From Sanguibacter gelidistatuariae (GTDB taxonomy: Bacteria > Actinomycetota > Actinomycetes > Actinomycetales > Cellulomonadaceae), in NCBI RefSeq assembly GCF_900096585.1, contig NZ_FMYH01000008.1, positions 62,001 through 126,000 of the forward strand: a stretch of DNA of 64,000 nt, written 5' to 3'. Position numbers and translations under genes: made by a program. The notes under the pieces are model-generated. The model did not search any database. It had not been told where the DNA came from and was given only the letters and a program-made list of their open reading frames with translations. Shown piece by piece: positions 37,580-46,441 of this stretch; positions within the stretch are counted from its first letter, which is position 1; each line of letters starts with the position of its first letter.

Positions 37580-38697
37580 GCCCATCCTCCTGAGGTGCGG
37601 CGGGTGCGGCGGATGAGCCAGAAGAAGAAGGGCCCGCCGACGAGGGCGGTGAGCATGCCGATCGGCAGGTCGGCGTAGGGCACGGCGGTCCGGGCGACGA
37701 GGTCGGCCGCGAGCAGCAGGACCGCGCCGCCGAGCGCGCTGGCCGGCAGCAGGACCCGGTGCCCGGGGCCGACGAGCATCCGGATCAGGTGCGGGACGAC
37801 CAGTCCGACGAAGGCGATGATGCCGCAGAAGGCGACGGCCGCGGCGGTGAGCAGGGCCACCAGGACGACGCTGACGATGCGCAGCCGCTCGACGTCGACC
37901 CCGAGGTGGCGGGCCGACCGTTCGCCGAGGGAGAGCAGGTCGAGGCGCCGGGAGAGCACAAACACCCCGACGAGGCCGATCACCACGAGCGGGGCGACGA
38001 CGCCGACGTACTGCCAGCGGGTGCCGTTGAGGCTGCCCAGCTGCCAGAAGACGATCTGCTCCCGGGACTGGGAGTCGCCGAGAAAGGTGAGGAACGCGAT
38101 CCCGGCGCCGCACACGGCGTTGACCGCGACGCCCGTGAGCACGAGGGTGACTACCTCGGTCCGTCCCGCGGACCGGGACATGAAGTACACGAGCAGGGTT
38201 GTCAGCAGGCCCCCGACGAAGGCGAAGGCGGCCACGGTCCAGGAGCCGAGGAAGCTCCAGCCGAACACGATGACCAGGCAGGCGGCCACGGCCGCGCCCG
38301 AGGAGACGCCGACGACGCCCGGGTCTGCCAGGGGGTTGCCGAACACTCCCTGCATGAGGGCCCCGGCCGAGGCGAGGGCCGCGCCCACGAGGATGGCGAG
38401 GGTGACCCGCGGGAAGCGGATGGTCCACAGCGCGGCGTCGCCGTTGGGGTGGGTGGGCATCGGGCCGACGTCCAGGCCGACGCGGTGCAGGATCGAGCCG
38501 AGCACCTCCGAGGCCGGGATGTGCAGCTGGCCGATCCCGGCGGAGACGACGGCCAGGACGACGAGCGCAACGGCCAGGACCGTGAAGAGCAGCCCGACCC
38601 GGACCGTGCGGCGCGGGTCCGGCGTGGACGGCTCGGGCTGCGTGGGCTGCTTCGCCGTCGCGGCGCGGTCGGCCTTCGCGAGGGCCGCGCCGGTCAT
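37576..38697 (-). CDS. hmuU: Heme/iron ABC transporter permease (FecCD family)
   Basis: The membrane subunit of the importer, 373 residues with about ten hydrophobic helices. FecCD signatures include LWTIRFPRVTLAILVGAALA, GALMQGVFGNPLADPGVVGV and IIAFVGLVVPHLIRMLVGP. The N-terminal 35 residues are cytoplasmic and Pro/Thr-rich. ATG at 38697 overlaps the binding-protein stop as ATGA. Operon order is binding protein, permease, ATPase, surface protein. Confidence 0.92.
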   Translation of the reverse strand: MTGAALAKADRAATAKQPTQPEPSTPDPRRTVRVGLLFTVLAVALVVLAVVSAGIGQLHIPASEVLGSILHRVGLDVGPMPTHPNGDAALWTIRFPRVTLAILVGAALASAGALMQGVFGNPLADPGVVGVSSGAAVAACLVIVFGWSFLGSWTVAAFAFVGGLLTTLLVYFMSRSAGRTEVVTLVLTGVAVNAVCGAGIAFLTFLGDSQSREQIVFWQLGSLNGTRWQYVGVVAPLVVIGLVGVFVLSRRLDLLSLGERSARHLGVDVERLRIVSVVLVALLTAAAVAFCGIIAFVGLVVPHLIRMLVGPGHRVLLPASALGGAVLLLAADLVARTAVPYADLPIGMLTALVGGPFFFWLIRRTRRTSGGWA

Positions 38698-39854
38698 GAC
38701 GGGTCCTGGGGCGCGTGGTTCTGGGGCGCATAGAGCGCGACGGCGAGGGCGTCGAGCACGCCAGCTGTCCCTGGCCCGAAGCTGAGGATCTCTGAGTCGT
38801 CCATGTCGACGATCCGTCGCCTCTCCCCCGCGGGGGTCTGGGCGAGCGCCGGGATGGACTCGAGCAGGCCGTCTACCCCGCCTGCGGAGTCGAGGCCGTC
38901 GGACATGACAAGCACGACGTCGGGCTGAGCCGAGATGAGGCCCTCGTCGCTGACCGGGCGCATTCCGCTCCAACCGATCTCGGTGGCCACGTCGATGCCG
39001 CCGAGGGCCTTGACGAGGGAGTCCGCCCCGGAGTCGGTTCCGAACATGTAGTAGACGCCGGCCTGGCCGCGGACGTAGAGGAAGACGATCCGGAGCTTGT
39101 CGGCCGCAGCCACGGGGGCGACGGCGGCGATCTGCGCGACCTTGGCGTCGATCTGGGTCGTCACCCGCTCGGCCAGCGCCGCGCCCTCGGCCGGCAGCCC
39201 GACCGCGGTCGCGACCTCGTTGATGAGGGAACCGGTGTTGGCGAGGGACCGTTCGGAGTCGACGACGACTACCGCGATCCCGGCGTCGCGCATCTGCAGC
39301 ACGACGTCCCACGGGCCCAGGCTGGTGTCGGTGATGATGAGGGTCGGAGCCAGCGCGAGGATCGCCTCGGCGTTGAGGTCGTGTCCGCTCTGGGTGACCA
39401 GCGGCAGCCCGGCGACCTCGGGGAAGGACGACGACGCGTCCCGGCCCACGAGGTTGGCGCCCAGGCCCAGCTCGTAGACGATGCGGGTCGTGGAGCCGTA
39501 GACGTCGAGGGCGAGGATCCGGCTCGTGTCGGTCACGGTGACCTCGGTGCCCTGCATGTCGGTCAGCGTGACCGGGAGCGTGGGGTGGGGCGGGGTCGCC
39601 GGCGTGGAGATGGTCGCGTCGGTCAGCAGCGCGGTCGACCCACCGACGAGGGCCTTCGGGTCGGTGACCGGCGTGACGTCTGCCAGCTGCGGGCCGCCGT
39701 CGGGCGCCTTCTCGGGTCCGGTGGATCCGGTCGCGCCCTGGCATGCGGTGAGCGCGAGGGTGAGAGCGAGCGCGGCGGCCAGCGCGCGGGCCGCGCGCAG
39801 CGCGGTGCCTGCCGGACGGAGCCCGCCGGGCGCGCGACGCCATTCGCCTGTCAT
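38694..39854 (-). CDS. hmuT: Heme/iron ABC transporter substrate-binding lipoprotein
   Basis: The extracellular binding protein (TroA/BtuF-like fold), about 386 residues. The signal peptide ends in ALTACQG, a lipobox. The two lobes contain RILALDVYGSTTRIVYELGL, PTLIITDTSLGPWDVVLQMR and QAGVYYMFGTDSGADSLVKA, typical of HmuT-like proteins. A spacer of about 70 residues precedes the first lobe. ATG at 39854 has GGAG eight bases upstream; the frame is also open to 39899. An iron-box-like site lies about 80 bases before it. Confidence 0.91.
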   Translation of the reverse strand: MTGEWRRAPGGLRPAGTALRAARALAAALALTLALTACQGATGSTGPEKAPDGGPQLADVTPVTDPKALVGGSTALLTDATISTPATPPHPTLPVTLTDMQGTEVTVTDTSRILALDVYGSTTRIVYELGLGANLVGRDASSSFPEVAGLPLVTQSGHDLNAEAILALAPTLIITDTSLGPWDVVLQMRDAGIAVVVVDSERSLANTGSLINEVATAVGLPAEGAALAERVTTQIDAKVAQIAAVAPVAAADKLRIVFLYVRGQAGVYYMFGTDSGADSLVKALGGIDVATEIGWSGMRPVSDEGLISAQPDVVLVMSDGLDSAGGVDGLLESIPALAQTPAGERRRIVDMDDSEILSFGPGTAGVLDALAVALYAPQNHAPQDPS

Positions 39855-39932
39855 CTCGCCGACTCCATCCAGATGTACGCGCAGCGCTGCGACGAGCACC
39901 GCTGGGAGTGGATACCGCCTCTGAGGAGGAGG

Positions 39933-39951
39933 TTTGGCTATCCTAACCTAG
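39933..39951. promoter_or_regulatory. DtxR/IdeR-type iron box before hmuTUV
   Basis: Read on the minus strand, CTAGGTTAGGATAGCCAAA matches the 19-base consensus TTAGGTTAGSCTAACCTAA at 15 of 19 positions. It lies 79 bases upstream of the binding-protein start codon. This placement predicts iron-dependent repression of the whole operon. Confidence 0.75.
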
Positions 39952-39972
39952 GCCCTTGGTCCCGGGGAAGCT

Positions 39973-39988
39973 GGTGATCGAGATCACC
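39973..39988. other. Small palindrome between lysA and the hmu promoter
   Basis: GGTGATC and GATCACC form a perfect 7-base inverted repeat around GA, flanked by GGGG and CCCC. It could be the lysA terminator (37 bases after its stop) or an operator. Sequence alone does not decide. Confidence 0.35.
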
Positions 39989-40025
39989 TCCCCCGCGCGC
40001 CGCGCTCCCGCCGCGGCGATCTGGG

Positions 40026-41414
40026 TCAGCCGAGGTCGAGCGCGAGCAGGTCGTCCTCGGTCTCCCGGCGCACGATGACCCGCGCACGACCGCCCGAGAC
40101 TGCCACGACCGGCGGCCGCAGCACGTGGTTGTAGTTGCTCGCCATGGACCGCCCGTAGGCGCCCGTGGCGGGGACCGCGAGCAGGTCGCCGGGTGCGATG
40201 TCGGCCGGCAGTGCGATGTCGGAGATGACGATGTCCCCGCTCTCGCAGTGCTTGCCGACCACCCGAGCGCGCATGGTCTGCGCCGAGCCCGTGCGGTTGG
40301 CCAGCCGCGCCGTGTACCGCGCGTCGTAGAGGGCGGGGCGGATGTTGTCGCTCATCCCGCCGTCGACCGAGACGTACACCCGCACCGATCCGTCCTCGAG
40401 GGTCACGGGCTTGACCACACCGACCGTGTACAGCGTCACGGTCGTGGAACCGACGATCGAGCGCCCCGGCTCGATCGAGATCCGCGGGACCGTGGTGCCC
40501 AGCTCCGTGCACACCTGCCCGACGACGCCGGCCAGGTCGAGCGCGAGCGACGGCACGTCGATCGGGATCTCCTCCGGCGTGTAGGCGATGCCGTAGCCAC
40601 CGCCGAGGTCAAGCTCGGGCATGAGGTAGCCGGTCGTCGAGCGCAGGTCTTCACGCAGGCCGAGCATCTTGCGGGCGTTGATCTCGAAGGCGTGGGCGTC
40701 CTGGATCTGGGAGCCGATGTGCGTGTGCGCCCCGAGCAGCTCGAGCTCAGGGTGGCCCAGGACCGCGGCGAGCGCGGCCAATGCCTGCCCGCCGGCGAGG
40801 GAGACGCCGAACTTCTGGTCCTCGTGCGCGGTCGAGATGAACTCGTGACCGCCCGCGTGGATACCCGTGGTCACCCGGACCATGACCGGAACCGGGTCAG
40901 CGCCCGTGCGCCCGGCCGCGCGGGCCGCCGCAGCGACCCGGTCGATCTCGGCAAAGGAGTCGACGACGATCCGACCCACCCGCGCCTCGAGCGCCCGGGA
41001 GATCTCGGAGTCGGACTTGTTGTTGCCGTGCAGGCCGATCTCGGCCCCCGGCACGCCGGCGCGCAGCGCGACTGCGAGCTCTCCGCCCGTGCAGGTGTCG
41101 ACCCGCAGGCCCTCCTCGCGGGCCCACCGGGCGACCGCGACCGACAGGAAGGACTTGCCGGCGTAGTAGACGTCGACGCTCGCCCCCAGCGGGGCGAAGG
41201 CCGCGGTGAAGGAGTCGATGAACACCCGCGCGCGGGCCCGGAAGTGCTCCTCGTCCAGGATGTACGACGGCGTCCCGAACTCCGCCACCAGGGCTGCGGC
41301 GTCGATTCCGGCCAGGGCGAGTGCGCCGTCGTCGGACATGGTCGCGTTGAGCGGCCAGACGTGACCCTCGAGCGGTGCGGGCTGCTGGGTCGAGCCGGCC
41401 GGGGCCGCGCTCAC
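40026..41414 (-). CDS. lysA: Diaminopimelate decarboxylase
   Basis: This PLP enzyme makes lysine from meso-diaminopimelate. The 462-residue protein has the PLP-Lys in [17 protein letters not shown] (Lys about 81), the [11 protein letters not shown] segment, [26 protein letters not shown] and the C-terminal CESGDIV motif supplying the active-site Cys across the dimer. GTG at 41414 overlaps the argS stop as GTGA. The 30 residues before MSDDGALA are included because actinobacterial LysA carries the HVWPLNA-type N-terminus there. Confidence 0.95.
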   Translation of the reverse strand: MSAAPAGSTQQPAPLEGHVWPLNATMSDDGALALAGIDAAALVAEFGTPSYILDEEHFRARARVFIDSFTAAFAPLGASVDVYYAGKSFLSVAVARWAREEGLRVDTCTGGELAVALRAGVPGAEIGLHGNNKSDSEISRALEARVGRIVVDSFAEIDRVAAAARAAGRTGADPVPVMVRVTTGIHAGGHEFISTAHEDQKFGVSLAGGQALAALAAVLGHPELELLGAHTHIGSQIQDAHAFEINARKMLGLREDLRSTTGYLMPELDLGGGYGIAYTPEEIPIDVPSLALDLAGVVGQVCTELGTTVPRISIEPGRSIVGSTTVTLYTVGVVKPVTLEDGSVRVYVSVDGGMSDNIRPALYDARYTARLANRTGSAQTMRARVVGKHCESGDIVISDIALPADIAPGDLLAVPATGAYGRSMASNYNHVLRPPVVAVSGGRARVIVRRETEDDLLALDLG

Positions 41415-43105
41415 ATCCGCTCCGGTGCGCTCACGCCCAGCAGGTCGAGGCCGTTGGCGAGGACCTGGCGGGTGGCGTCGTTGAGCCACAACCGGGTGCG
41501 GTGGACGTCGCTGACCTCTTCGTCGCCGATCGGGGTGACCCGGCACTCGGCGTACCACTTGTGGTAGTCGCCGGCGAGGGCCTCGAGGTAGCGCGCCACC
41601 CGGTGCGGCTCGCGCAGCTCGGCGGCCTGGGCGATGACCCGCGGGAACTCCGTGAGCGAGCCGAGCAGCCCGGACTCGGTGTCCGCCACGAGCAGGGACG
41701 GGTCGAAGGCATCGGAGCCGTCGGGCGCCGTGCGGGAGACGCCGTGGTCGGCCGCATTGCGCGCGACGTTGGCGGTGCGGGCGTGGGCGTACTGCACGTA
41801 GAACACGGGGTTCTCGTTGGTCGCCCGGGACAGCAGGTCGAGGTCGATGTCCAGGCTCGAGTCGGTCGAAGACCGCACGAGGGAGTATCGGGCGGCGTCG
41901 ACGCCGACGGCCTCGACGAGGTCCTCGAGGGTCACCACGGTGCCGGCCCGCTTGGACATGCGCAGCGGCTTGCCGTCCTTGAGCAGGTTGACCATCTGGC
42001 CGATGAGGATCTGCAGGTTCTCCCCCGGCACGTCGCCGAAGGCCGCGCACACGGCCATGAGCCGGGCCACGTAGCCGTGGTGGTCGGCGCCGAGCATCAG
42101 GATGACGTCGGTCGCCCCGCGCTCCCGCTTGTCGAGGTAGTAGGCGATGTCACCGGCGATGTAGGCAGCCTCGCCGTCGGACTTGATGATGACGCGGTCC
42201 TTGTCGTCACCGAAGTCGGTCGTGCGCAGCCACGTGGCGCCGTCCTTCTCAAAGACGTGCCCGCCCTCGCGCAGCCGGGCCACGGCGCGGTCGACAGCCC
42301 CGGACTCGTGCAGGGAGTCCTCGTGGAAGTACACATCGAAGTCCACGCCGAAGCCGTGCAGCGCGGCCTTGATCTCGGTGAACATCTGCGCGACACCGAT
42401 GGACCGGAAGACTTCCTGGGCCTCGTCGTCGGGCAGGGTGAGCGGGTCCGGACCGCCGGCCGCGGCGACCTCGGCGAGCACGGCGTCGGCGATGTCCTGG
42501 ATGTACTGGCCGCCGTAGCCGTCCTCGGGGGCTTCCTGGCCCTTGGCGCGGGCCAGCAGCGACCGCGCGAAGCGGTCGATCTGCGCGCCGTGGTCGTTGA
42601 AGTAGTACTCGCGGGTCACCTCGGCGCCGGCGGCCTGCAGGATCCGGGCGAGGGAGTCGCCGACCGCGGCCCAGCGGACGCCACCGATGTGGATGGGGCC
42701 GGTCGGGTTGGCCGAGACGAACTCGAGGTTGACCTTGTGACCGGCCTCGGCGTCGCCCCGGCCGTACGCGGGCCCCTGCGTGAGGATGGTGCGCGCGAGC
42801 TCGCCCGCCGTGGCGGCGTCGAGCGTGATGTTGAGGAAGCCGGGTCCGGCGACGTCGACGCTCTTGACGCCGGGGGTCGAGCCCAGACGGGAGGCAAGGT
42901 CCTCGGCGAGGGCGCGCGGGGAGGTGCCGGCCTTCTTCGCGAGCTGCAGGGCGACATTCGTCGCCCAGTCACCGTGCTCGCGCTGGCGGGGTCGCTCGAC
43001 GAGGATCTGCTCGGGCAGGGCCTCCAGGTCGAGGGCCAGCGTACCGTCGGCGATAGCGGCGGCGAGGGCAGCGCGGAGTGCGGCGGAGAGCTCGTTAGGG
43101 GTCAC
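41411..43105 (-). CDS. argS: Arginyl-tRNA synthetase
   Basis: This class I synthetase charges tRNA-Arg. The 564-residue protein has the ArgRS N-terminal domain, the HIGH equivalent [18 protein letters not shown] near residues 115-132, a KMSK-like [16 protein letters not shown] near 385, and the DALR anticodon-binding domain at the C-terminus. GTG at 43105 is the start. The gene precedes lysA, the usual argS-lysA-(hom-thr) neighbourhood in actinobacteria, here separated from hom by the heme operon. Confidence 0.96.
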   Translation of the reverse strand: MTPNELSAALRAALAAAIADGTLALDLEALPEQILVERPRQREHGDWATNVALQLAKKAGTSPRALAEDLASRLGSTPGVKSVDVAGPGFLNITLDAATAGELARTILTQGPAYGRGDAEAGHKVNLEFVSANPTGPIHIGGVRWAAVGDSLARILQAAGAEVTREYYFNDHGAQIDRFARSLLARAKGQEAPEDGYGGQYIQDIADAVLAEVAAAGGPDPLTLPDDEAQEVFRSIGVAQMFTEIKAALHGFGVDFDVYFHEDSLHESGAVDRAVARLREGGHVFEKDGATWLRTTDFGDDKDRVIIKSDGEAAYIAGDIAYYLDKRERGATDVILMLGADHHGYVARLMAVCAAFGDVPGENLQILIGQMVNLLKDGKPLRMSKRAGTVVTLEDLVEAVGVDAARYSLVRSSTDSSLDIDLDLLSRATNENPVFYVQYAHARTANVARNAADHGVSRTAPDGSDAFDPSLLVADTESGLLGSLTEFPRVIAQAAELREPHRVARYLEALAGDYHKWYAECRVTPIGDEEVSDVHRTRLWLNDATRQVLANGLDLLGVSAPERM

Positions 43106-43312
43106 CGGGCAATCCTACCGAAGCCAGCCCGTCGCCTCCCCCACCACAGCCGTCACGCATCTGCCCGTGCACCTGCCGACTACCGGCCCTGCATCGACCT
43201 GCGTATTTACCCGGGCAGAACGGCCGATAGACGGGCGTTCAATGGGTAGAGTGCGGCGTGTGACCTGGGCAGCGATGGGGCTGACGGGCGATGGTGGTGG
43301 GAGAGTCATCGG

Positions 43313-43978
43313 ATGAGCGACAGATCAGGTCTGATCGACCGGGCAGTGGACCAGCTGCGCAAGCACATCATCTCCGGCGACTGGCCGGTGGGCTCCAAGA
43401 TCCCCACCGAGCCCGCACTCACCGAGCTGCTCGGCGTCGGACGCAACACCGTCCGGGAGGCCGTGCAGTCCCTCGTGCACGCCGGGCTGCTCGCGCGCCG
43501 GCAGGGCTCGGGCACGTATGTGCTCTCCGACTCCGAGCTCACGGTCGTCATGGGCCGCCAGATCGCCGACGCCAACCACCAGCACGTGCTCGAGGTGCGA
43601 CGCAGCCTCGAGGTCGAGGCCGCCAGGCTCGCTGCCCGACGCCGCACCGACGAGGACATCGCCGCGTTGCGTGGGCTCAACACGGCACGTCAGGCGGCCT
43701 TCGCCGGCGGCGACATCGACGAGATCGTCGCGGCCGACCTCGCCCTACACCGCGCGATCGCGGCTACGGCGCGCAACCCCGTGCTGCTGTCCCTGTACGA
43801 GAACCTCATCGATGCGATCGGGGCGAACATCCGCACGAACGTGATCGGCCTTGTGCACACCCAGTCCGAGGACGACCACGACTCCCTCGTCGAGTCCATC
43901 GCCCTGGGCGACTCGTACCTGGCCATGGAGGAGATCACGTCCTACCTCGACGCCTACATCGACGATCCACTCGCCTGA
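43313..43978 (+). CDS. GntR-family regulator, FadR (FCD) subfamily
   Basis: A 221-residue DNA-binding regulator. The winged helix covers about residues 8-75 (LRKHIISGDWPVGSKIPTEP, VGRNTVREAVQSLVHAGLLA). The C-terminal FCD helical domain shows the metal-binding pattern ADLALHRAIAATARNPVL (Asp/His) and later DDHDSLVESIALGD. ATG at 43313 has GGGAGAG upstream. It stands alone, divergent from argS, so its target genes cannot be guessed from neighbours. Ligands in this subfamily are usually carboxylic acids. Confidence 0.9.
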   Translation: MSDRSGLIDRAVDQLRKHIISGDWPVGSKIPTEPALTELLGVGRNTVREAVQSLVHAGLLARRQGSGTYVLSDSELTVVMGRQIADANHQHVLEVRRSLEVEAARLAARRRTDEDIAALRGLNTARQAAFAGGDIDEIVAADLALHRAIAATARNPVLLSLYENLIDAIGANIRTNVIGLVHTQSEDDHDSLVESIALGDSYLAMEEITSYLDAYIDDPLA

Positions 43979-44213
43979 CCCCATCCGGGGCAGCTCGGAT
44001 CCGCGATCCACTCCTTTACGCCAGGAGCAGCCCGGCTCCACGGAACCCGATCCGCTGAGTGCGGCCGAACGGCTGCCCAAACCGGACACCAGGCAACCAT
44101 TCGGCCGCACCCAGCGAGGGGTGGGACGGACGGAGGCGAGGGATGGCGGCTGGGGCTGGTAATGTGCTCAATGCCTGATCGGTGAGCGCCTGCGCACACC
44201 AGATCTGGTCCCC

Positions 44214-44289
44214 GCCCTCGTAGCTCAGGGGATAGAGCGTCTGCCTCCGGAGCAGAAGGTCGTTGGTTCGATTCCAATCGAGGGCACCA
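44214..44289 (+). tRNA. tRNA-Arg (anticodon CCG)
   Basis: Acceptor arms GCCCTCG (44214-44220) and CGAGGGC (44279-44285) pair perfectly. The anticodon stem TCTGC/GCAGA encloses CTCCGGA, giving anticodon CCG for codon CGG. The T arm GTTGG-TTCGATT-CCAAT is standard, and CCA is encoded at 44287-44289. The 3' side borders a zone of truncated genes. Confidence 0.96.
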
Positions 44290-44292
44290 TCG

Positions 44293-44321
44293 AGGCTCGG
44301 ACTCCTATGGGGTCCGAGCCT
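44293..44321 (+). terminator. Terminator hairpin of tRNA-Arg
   Basis: AGGCTCGGAC (44293-44302) and GTCCGAGCCT (44312-44321) form a ten-base perfect stem, followed by the moderately T-rich GTGTCGTTCC. It starts four bases after the encoded CCA. Confidence 0.8.
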
Positions 44322-44367
44322 GTGTCGTTCCACGCCCCACCTCCCGCCACCGTCGATCTCCACCCCC

Positions 44368-44859
44368 GTGAGGCTCGCACCGTGTCAGACGACGTTCCTC
44401 CGGTCCCACGCCTTGCCCTCCTCCGGAGGCAAAGTCGAGCTGACGCACCGGGTCTCAGCATTCCTGGACGGCCGACCACTGCCACCTGCCGCGCCGAGGA
44501 AGGTGTCCGGCAAGCAGCTCACCGGGCTGCTCTCCGAGCACACCGTCATCCCGCCGGGTCAACGCTCCAGCCAGGTGCTGCGCGCCTGGTTCAGCGACCG
44601 GTTGGGTCCGACCTTCCACTTCGACTCCCACATGCGTGACTTCATCGCGGCCGCCGACGGATCCACGACGCTCGCCGACGCGCTCGACCTGTGGCGGAGC
44701 ACGCGCGACGCCGCGCCCAAGGACATCGACCCCCAGTTCGAGCTCAACCGCTTCACGCGGGACTGGCACAGCAAGAACCCAGGCGGCACGCGCGCGGACA
44801 TGCTCACGGCCTGGACGAGGCACCGGTCACTGCCGACGGACCGGCGGGACCGGATCTAG
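44368..44859 (+). CDS. SAP/DUF6434-like protein, apparently truncated at the 5' end
   Basis: The protein contains the end of a SAP-like helix pair (FLRSHALPSSGGKVELTHRV), a linker, and a DUF6434-like region with SSQVLRAWFSDRLGPTFHFD, DSHMRDFIAAADGSTTLADA and PQFELNRFTRDWHSK. Homologues that I recall carry about 30 more residues before the SAP segment, with a WYWTKAEL-type start. Here that part is missing, and the in-frame DNA upstream soon runs into the tRNA terminator. GTG at 44368 (163 residues) is the best available start, without a clear ribosome-binding site. It may be a shortened, still expressed gene or a pseudogene. SAP domains bind nucleic acids; DUF6434 has no known function. Confidence 0.6.
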   Translation: MRLAPCQTTFLRSHALPSSGGKVELTHRVSAFLDGRPLPPAAPRKVSGKQLTGLLSEHTVIPPGQRSSQVLRAWFSDRLGPTFHFDSHMRDFIAAADGSTTLADALDLWRSTRDAAPKDIDPQFELNRFTRDWHSKNPGGTRADMLTAWTRHRSLPTDRRDRI

Positions 44860-44975
44860 GCCGGGGCCTCGAGGGCTCGTCGCAGCCCGACGTCGCAGCC
44901 CGACACAGGTCGGCCTGTCCTCGACACAGGTGGTCACCACGACGGCCCGGAGCGGCACCGCCCGCCGCCTAGGGT
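44860..44975. other. Gene-free spacer after the SAP/DUF6434-like gene
   Basis: No gene or site recognised. The bases GTCGCAGCCCGAC and a nearby GACACAGGT duplicate are small repeats without evident role. The next recognisable signal is the iron-box-like site at 44976. Confidence 0.5.
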
Positions 44976-44994
44976 TGAGGTACGCCTTGCCTCA
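44976..44994. promoter_or_regulatory. Degenerate iron-box-like site before a SIP remnant
   Basis: TGAGGTACGCCTTGCCTCA matches the 19-base DtxR/IdeR consensus at 12 of 19 positions and keeps the outer inverted repeat TGAGG/CCTCA. It lies directly before sequence matching the end of a siderophore-interacting protein, a typically iron-regulated gene. It may be a surviving operator of a mostly deleted gene. Confidence 0.4.
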
Positions 44995-45276
44995 CAGTGC
45001 CCCACGAGGTGCCCGCGCTCGGCGCGCGGGCCACCGCGATCATCGAGGTCCCGACGCTCGAGGACCGGCAGGAGCTCGCGACCGAGGGCGACGTCACGGT
45101 CGAGTGGCTCGTCGGATCGGGCAACGGCCTCGGGCCGAGCGCGCTGCCAGAGGCGGCCGCGAGCCGGCGCATCCGCACCCACCTGCGCCGGGAGATGGGT
45201 CTCGCGCGGGACCCACCACGCCATCGGGTACTGGAACGAGTCCCTCACAGGAAACCGGTCTGCAGAGGTCGAGTAG
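44995..45276 (+). pseudogene. Remnant of a siderophore-interacting protein (SIP) gene
   Basis: Frame 44997 encodes ATAIIEVPTLEDRQELATEG followed by DVTVEWL and IRTHLRREMGLARD, which resembles the C-terminal NAD(P)-binding half of SIP-family ferric-siderophore reductases. The match then jumps to another frame, THHAIGYWNESLTGN, ending at TAG 45274-45276, the usual SIP C-terminal GYW segment. A frameshift therefore lies near 45205-45220. The N-terminal FAD domain is absent. The piece is about a third of a normal gene. Confidence 0.6.
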
Positions 45277-45408
45277 GCGCGGGTCAGGACTCCGCCGCGA
45301 AGGCCGGCTGCGTCGCCCCGGTCGGTGGGGCGCTGGGCCACACGAGCGGGTCGGCAGCGGCCGCAGCGGCGACCTTGAGCGTGGGTACCTTCCCCCATCC
45401 CAGCTCGC

Positions 45409-46221
45409 TCAATCCCCTACGCCAGTCCTGTTCGCCCCACTCATCCTGGCCTGCTCGGCGATGAAGAACCGCGGATCAGCGCGGAGCACGTCGAGGGCGA
45501 GCGTCACAAGGAGCCCGGCCGACATGAGGCGAGCGTCCGCCGCGCCGACGGCGCGGCGTGTCTGCAGTCCGCGCTGGTCCAGGAGCGGCTCGATCGCGCT
45601 GAAGCGTCGGGGTGTGCCCCAGCTGTGGACCCAGTAGTCCCGCGTCTCGGTCCGGTCGAAGAATCGGACGACTCCGGGCACCGGTTCCGGGTGCAGGTGG
45701 TAGGACACTCCTGCAAGTTCCTCGACGTGGTGCAGCGTGGTGTTGGACTCGTGGTCACACCCGAGGAGGAGGACGACACCGTCGGGGTCGGCGGCCAGCT
45801 TCGCGTATGGGGACCCGGTCCCGCAGGGGGTGATGCACTGCTCGTGGTCCGAGGTGAGCCGGGCCGCCGCCGCTCCGATGGCTGCCACCGAGTGCGTTGG
45901 ATGAGCCGATCGGATCGCCTCGGGCCGACGGCGTGCAGCCTCCGCCACGGCGCCTGTCCAGCACGGTGTCTGCGCGAGGTCGAAGTCGAGCGCCACTCCC
46001 TCCCCGTCGGCTTCCGTTCCGGTCAGGGTGGGAACAAGAACTGTTCCCGAAGGACCGACGACCTGGAGGAGTGCGTCCACCACTGTCTGCGCGCCTCCTG
46101 CGACCCGTCCGAGCGCGGACAGGGACGAGTGCACCAGGACGTGATGTCCAGCGCGAAGCCCCAGTCCGGTCAATCCCGAGACGATAGCGTCGAGGCTGAT
46201 GGGGACAGTGCTGCGGTTCAC
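45409..46221 (-). CDS. Aminoglycoside N(3)-acetyltransferase family protein
   Basis: Members transfer acetyl from acetyl-CoA to the 3-amino group of aminoglycosides; chromosomal relatives may have other substrates. The 270-residue protein has the family motifs HHVLVHSSLSALGRVAGG, RSAHPTHSVAAIG, ITPCGTGSPYAKLA and LLLGCDHESNTTLHHVEELA. GTG at 46221 gives the normal length and N-terminus (VNRSTVPISLDAIVSGLTGL). The frame is open to a GTG at 46305, but those 28 codons look non-coding. The start overlaps the stop of a 17-codon ORF (46218-46271). Resistance function is inferred from family only. Confidence 0.85.
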   Translation of the reverse strand: MNRSTVPISLDAIVSGLTGLGLRAGHHVLVHSSLSALGRVAGGAQTVVDALLQVVGPSGTVLVPTLTGTEADGEGVALDFDLAQTPCWTGAVAEAARRRPEAIRSAHPTHSVAAIGAAAARLTSDHEQCITPCGTGSPYAKLAADPDGVVLLLGCDHESNTTLHHVEELAGVSYHLHPEPVPGVVRFFDRTETRDYWVHSWGTPRRFSAIEPLLDQRGLQTRRAVGAADARLMSAGLLVTLALDVLRADPRFFIAEQARMSGANRTGVGD

Positions 46222-46271
46222 AGCGGTGGCCTGGCAGCCGGTGTTCCGTCGCCGCGGCGAGCGTTCTTCAT
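46218..46271 (-). CDS. Possible 17-residue leader peptide before the AAC(3)-family gene
   Basis: ATG at 46271 is preceded, nine bases upstream, by GGAGGA, a much better ribosome-binding site than that of the acetyltransferase itself. It encodes MKNARRGDGTPAARPPL and its TGA overlaps the GTG of the acetyltransferase gene as GTGA. This geometry suggests translational coupling, or a leader that senses ribosome stalling, as known for some resistance genes. Such a short ORF can occur by chance. Confidence 0.4.
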   Translation of the reverse strand: MKNARRGDGTPAARPPL

Positions 46272-46330
46272 TGACGCAAATCCTCCGTGACGGGTGTGAG
46301 TTCACGTCATCGTCTACCCCGCATCTCGTT

Positions 46331-46440
46331 CGGTCAACTCCCGCACTGCGGCGCGCCTGGTTCGGGACCGGTGGGGATGACGTTCCGGCTCGAGACTCAC
46401 ATGGGTGCGTTCATCGCCGCTGCCTGGGCACGGCGCAGAG
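46331..46440 (+). pseudogene. Frameshifted remnant of a second DUF6434-like gene
   Basis: One frame gives RSTPALRRAWFGTGG, then the next frame gives GPVGMTFRLETHMGAFIAAA. Joined, they align with SSQVLRAWFSDRLGPTFHFD and DSHMRDFIAAADG of the gene at 44368. The frame changes between about 46362 and 46376. Nothing recognisable precedes or follows, and the universal-stress-like gene on the other strand ends at the right border. Confidence 0.6.
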
Positions 46441-46441
46441 A

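Noticed and set aside
36686-38731. A 681-codon minus-strand frame joining hmuV with sequence upstream
   Set aside because: Only the last 297 codons form the ATPase. The upstream part is the permease gene in another phase and lacks membrane segments.
44214-44880. Attachment-site repeat of the tRNA-Arg 3' end
   Set aside because: Only eight bases (TCGAGGGC) recur near 44870. That is too short to call an att site, and no integrase gene is present.
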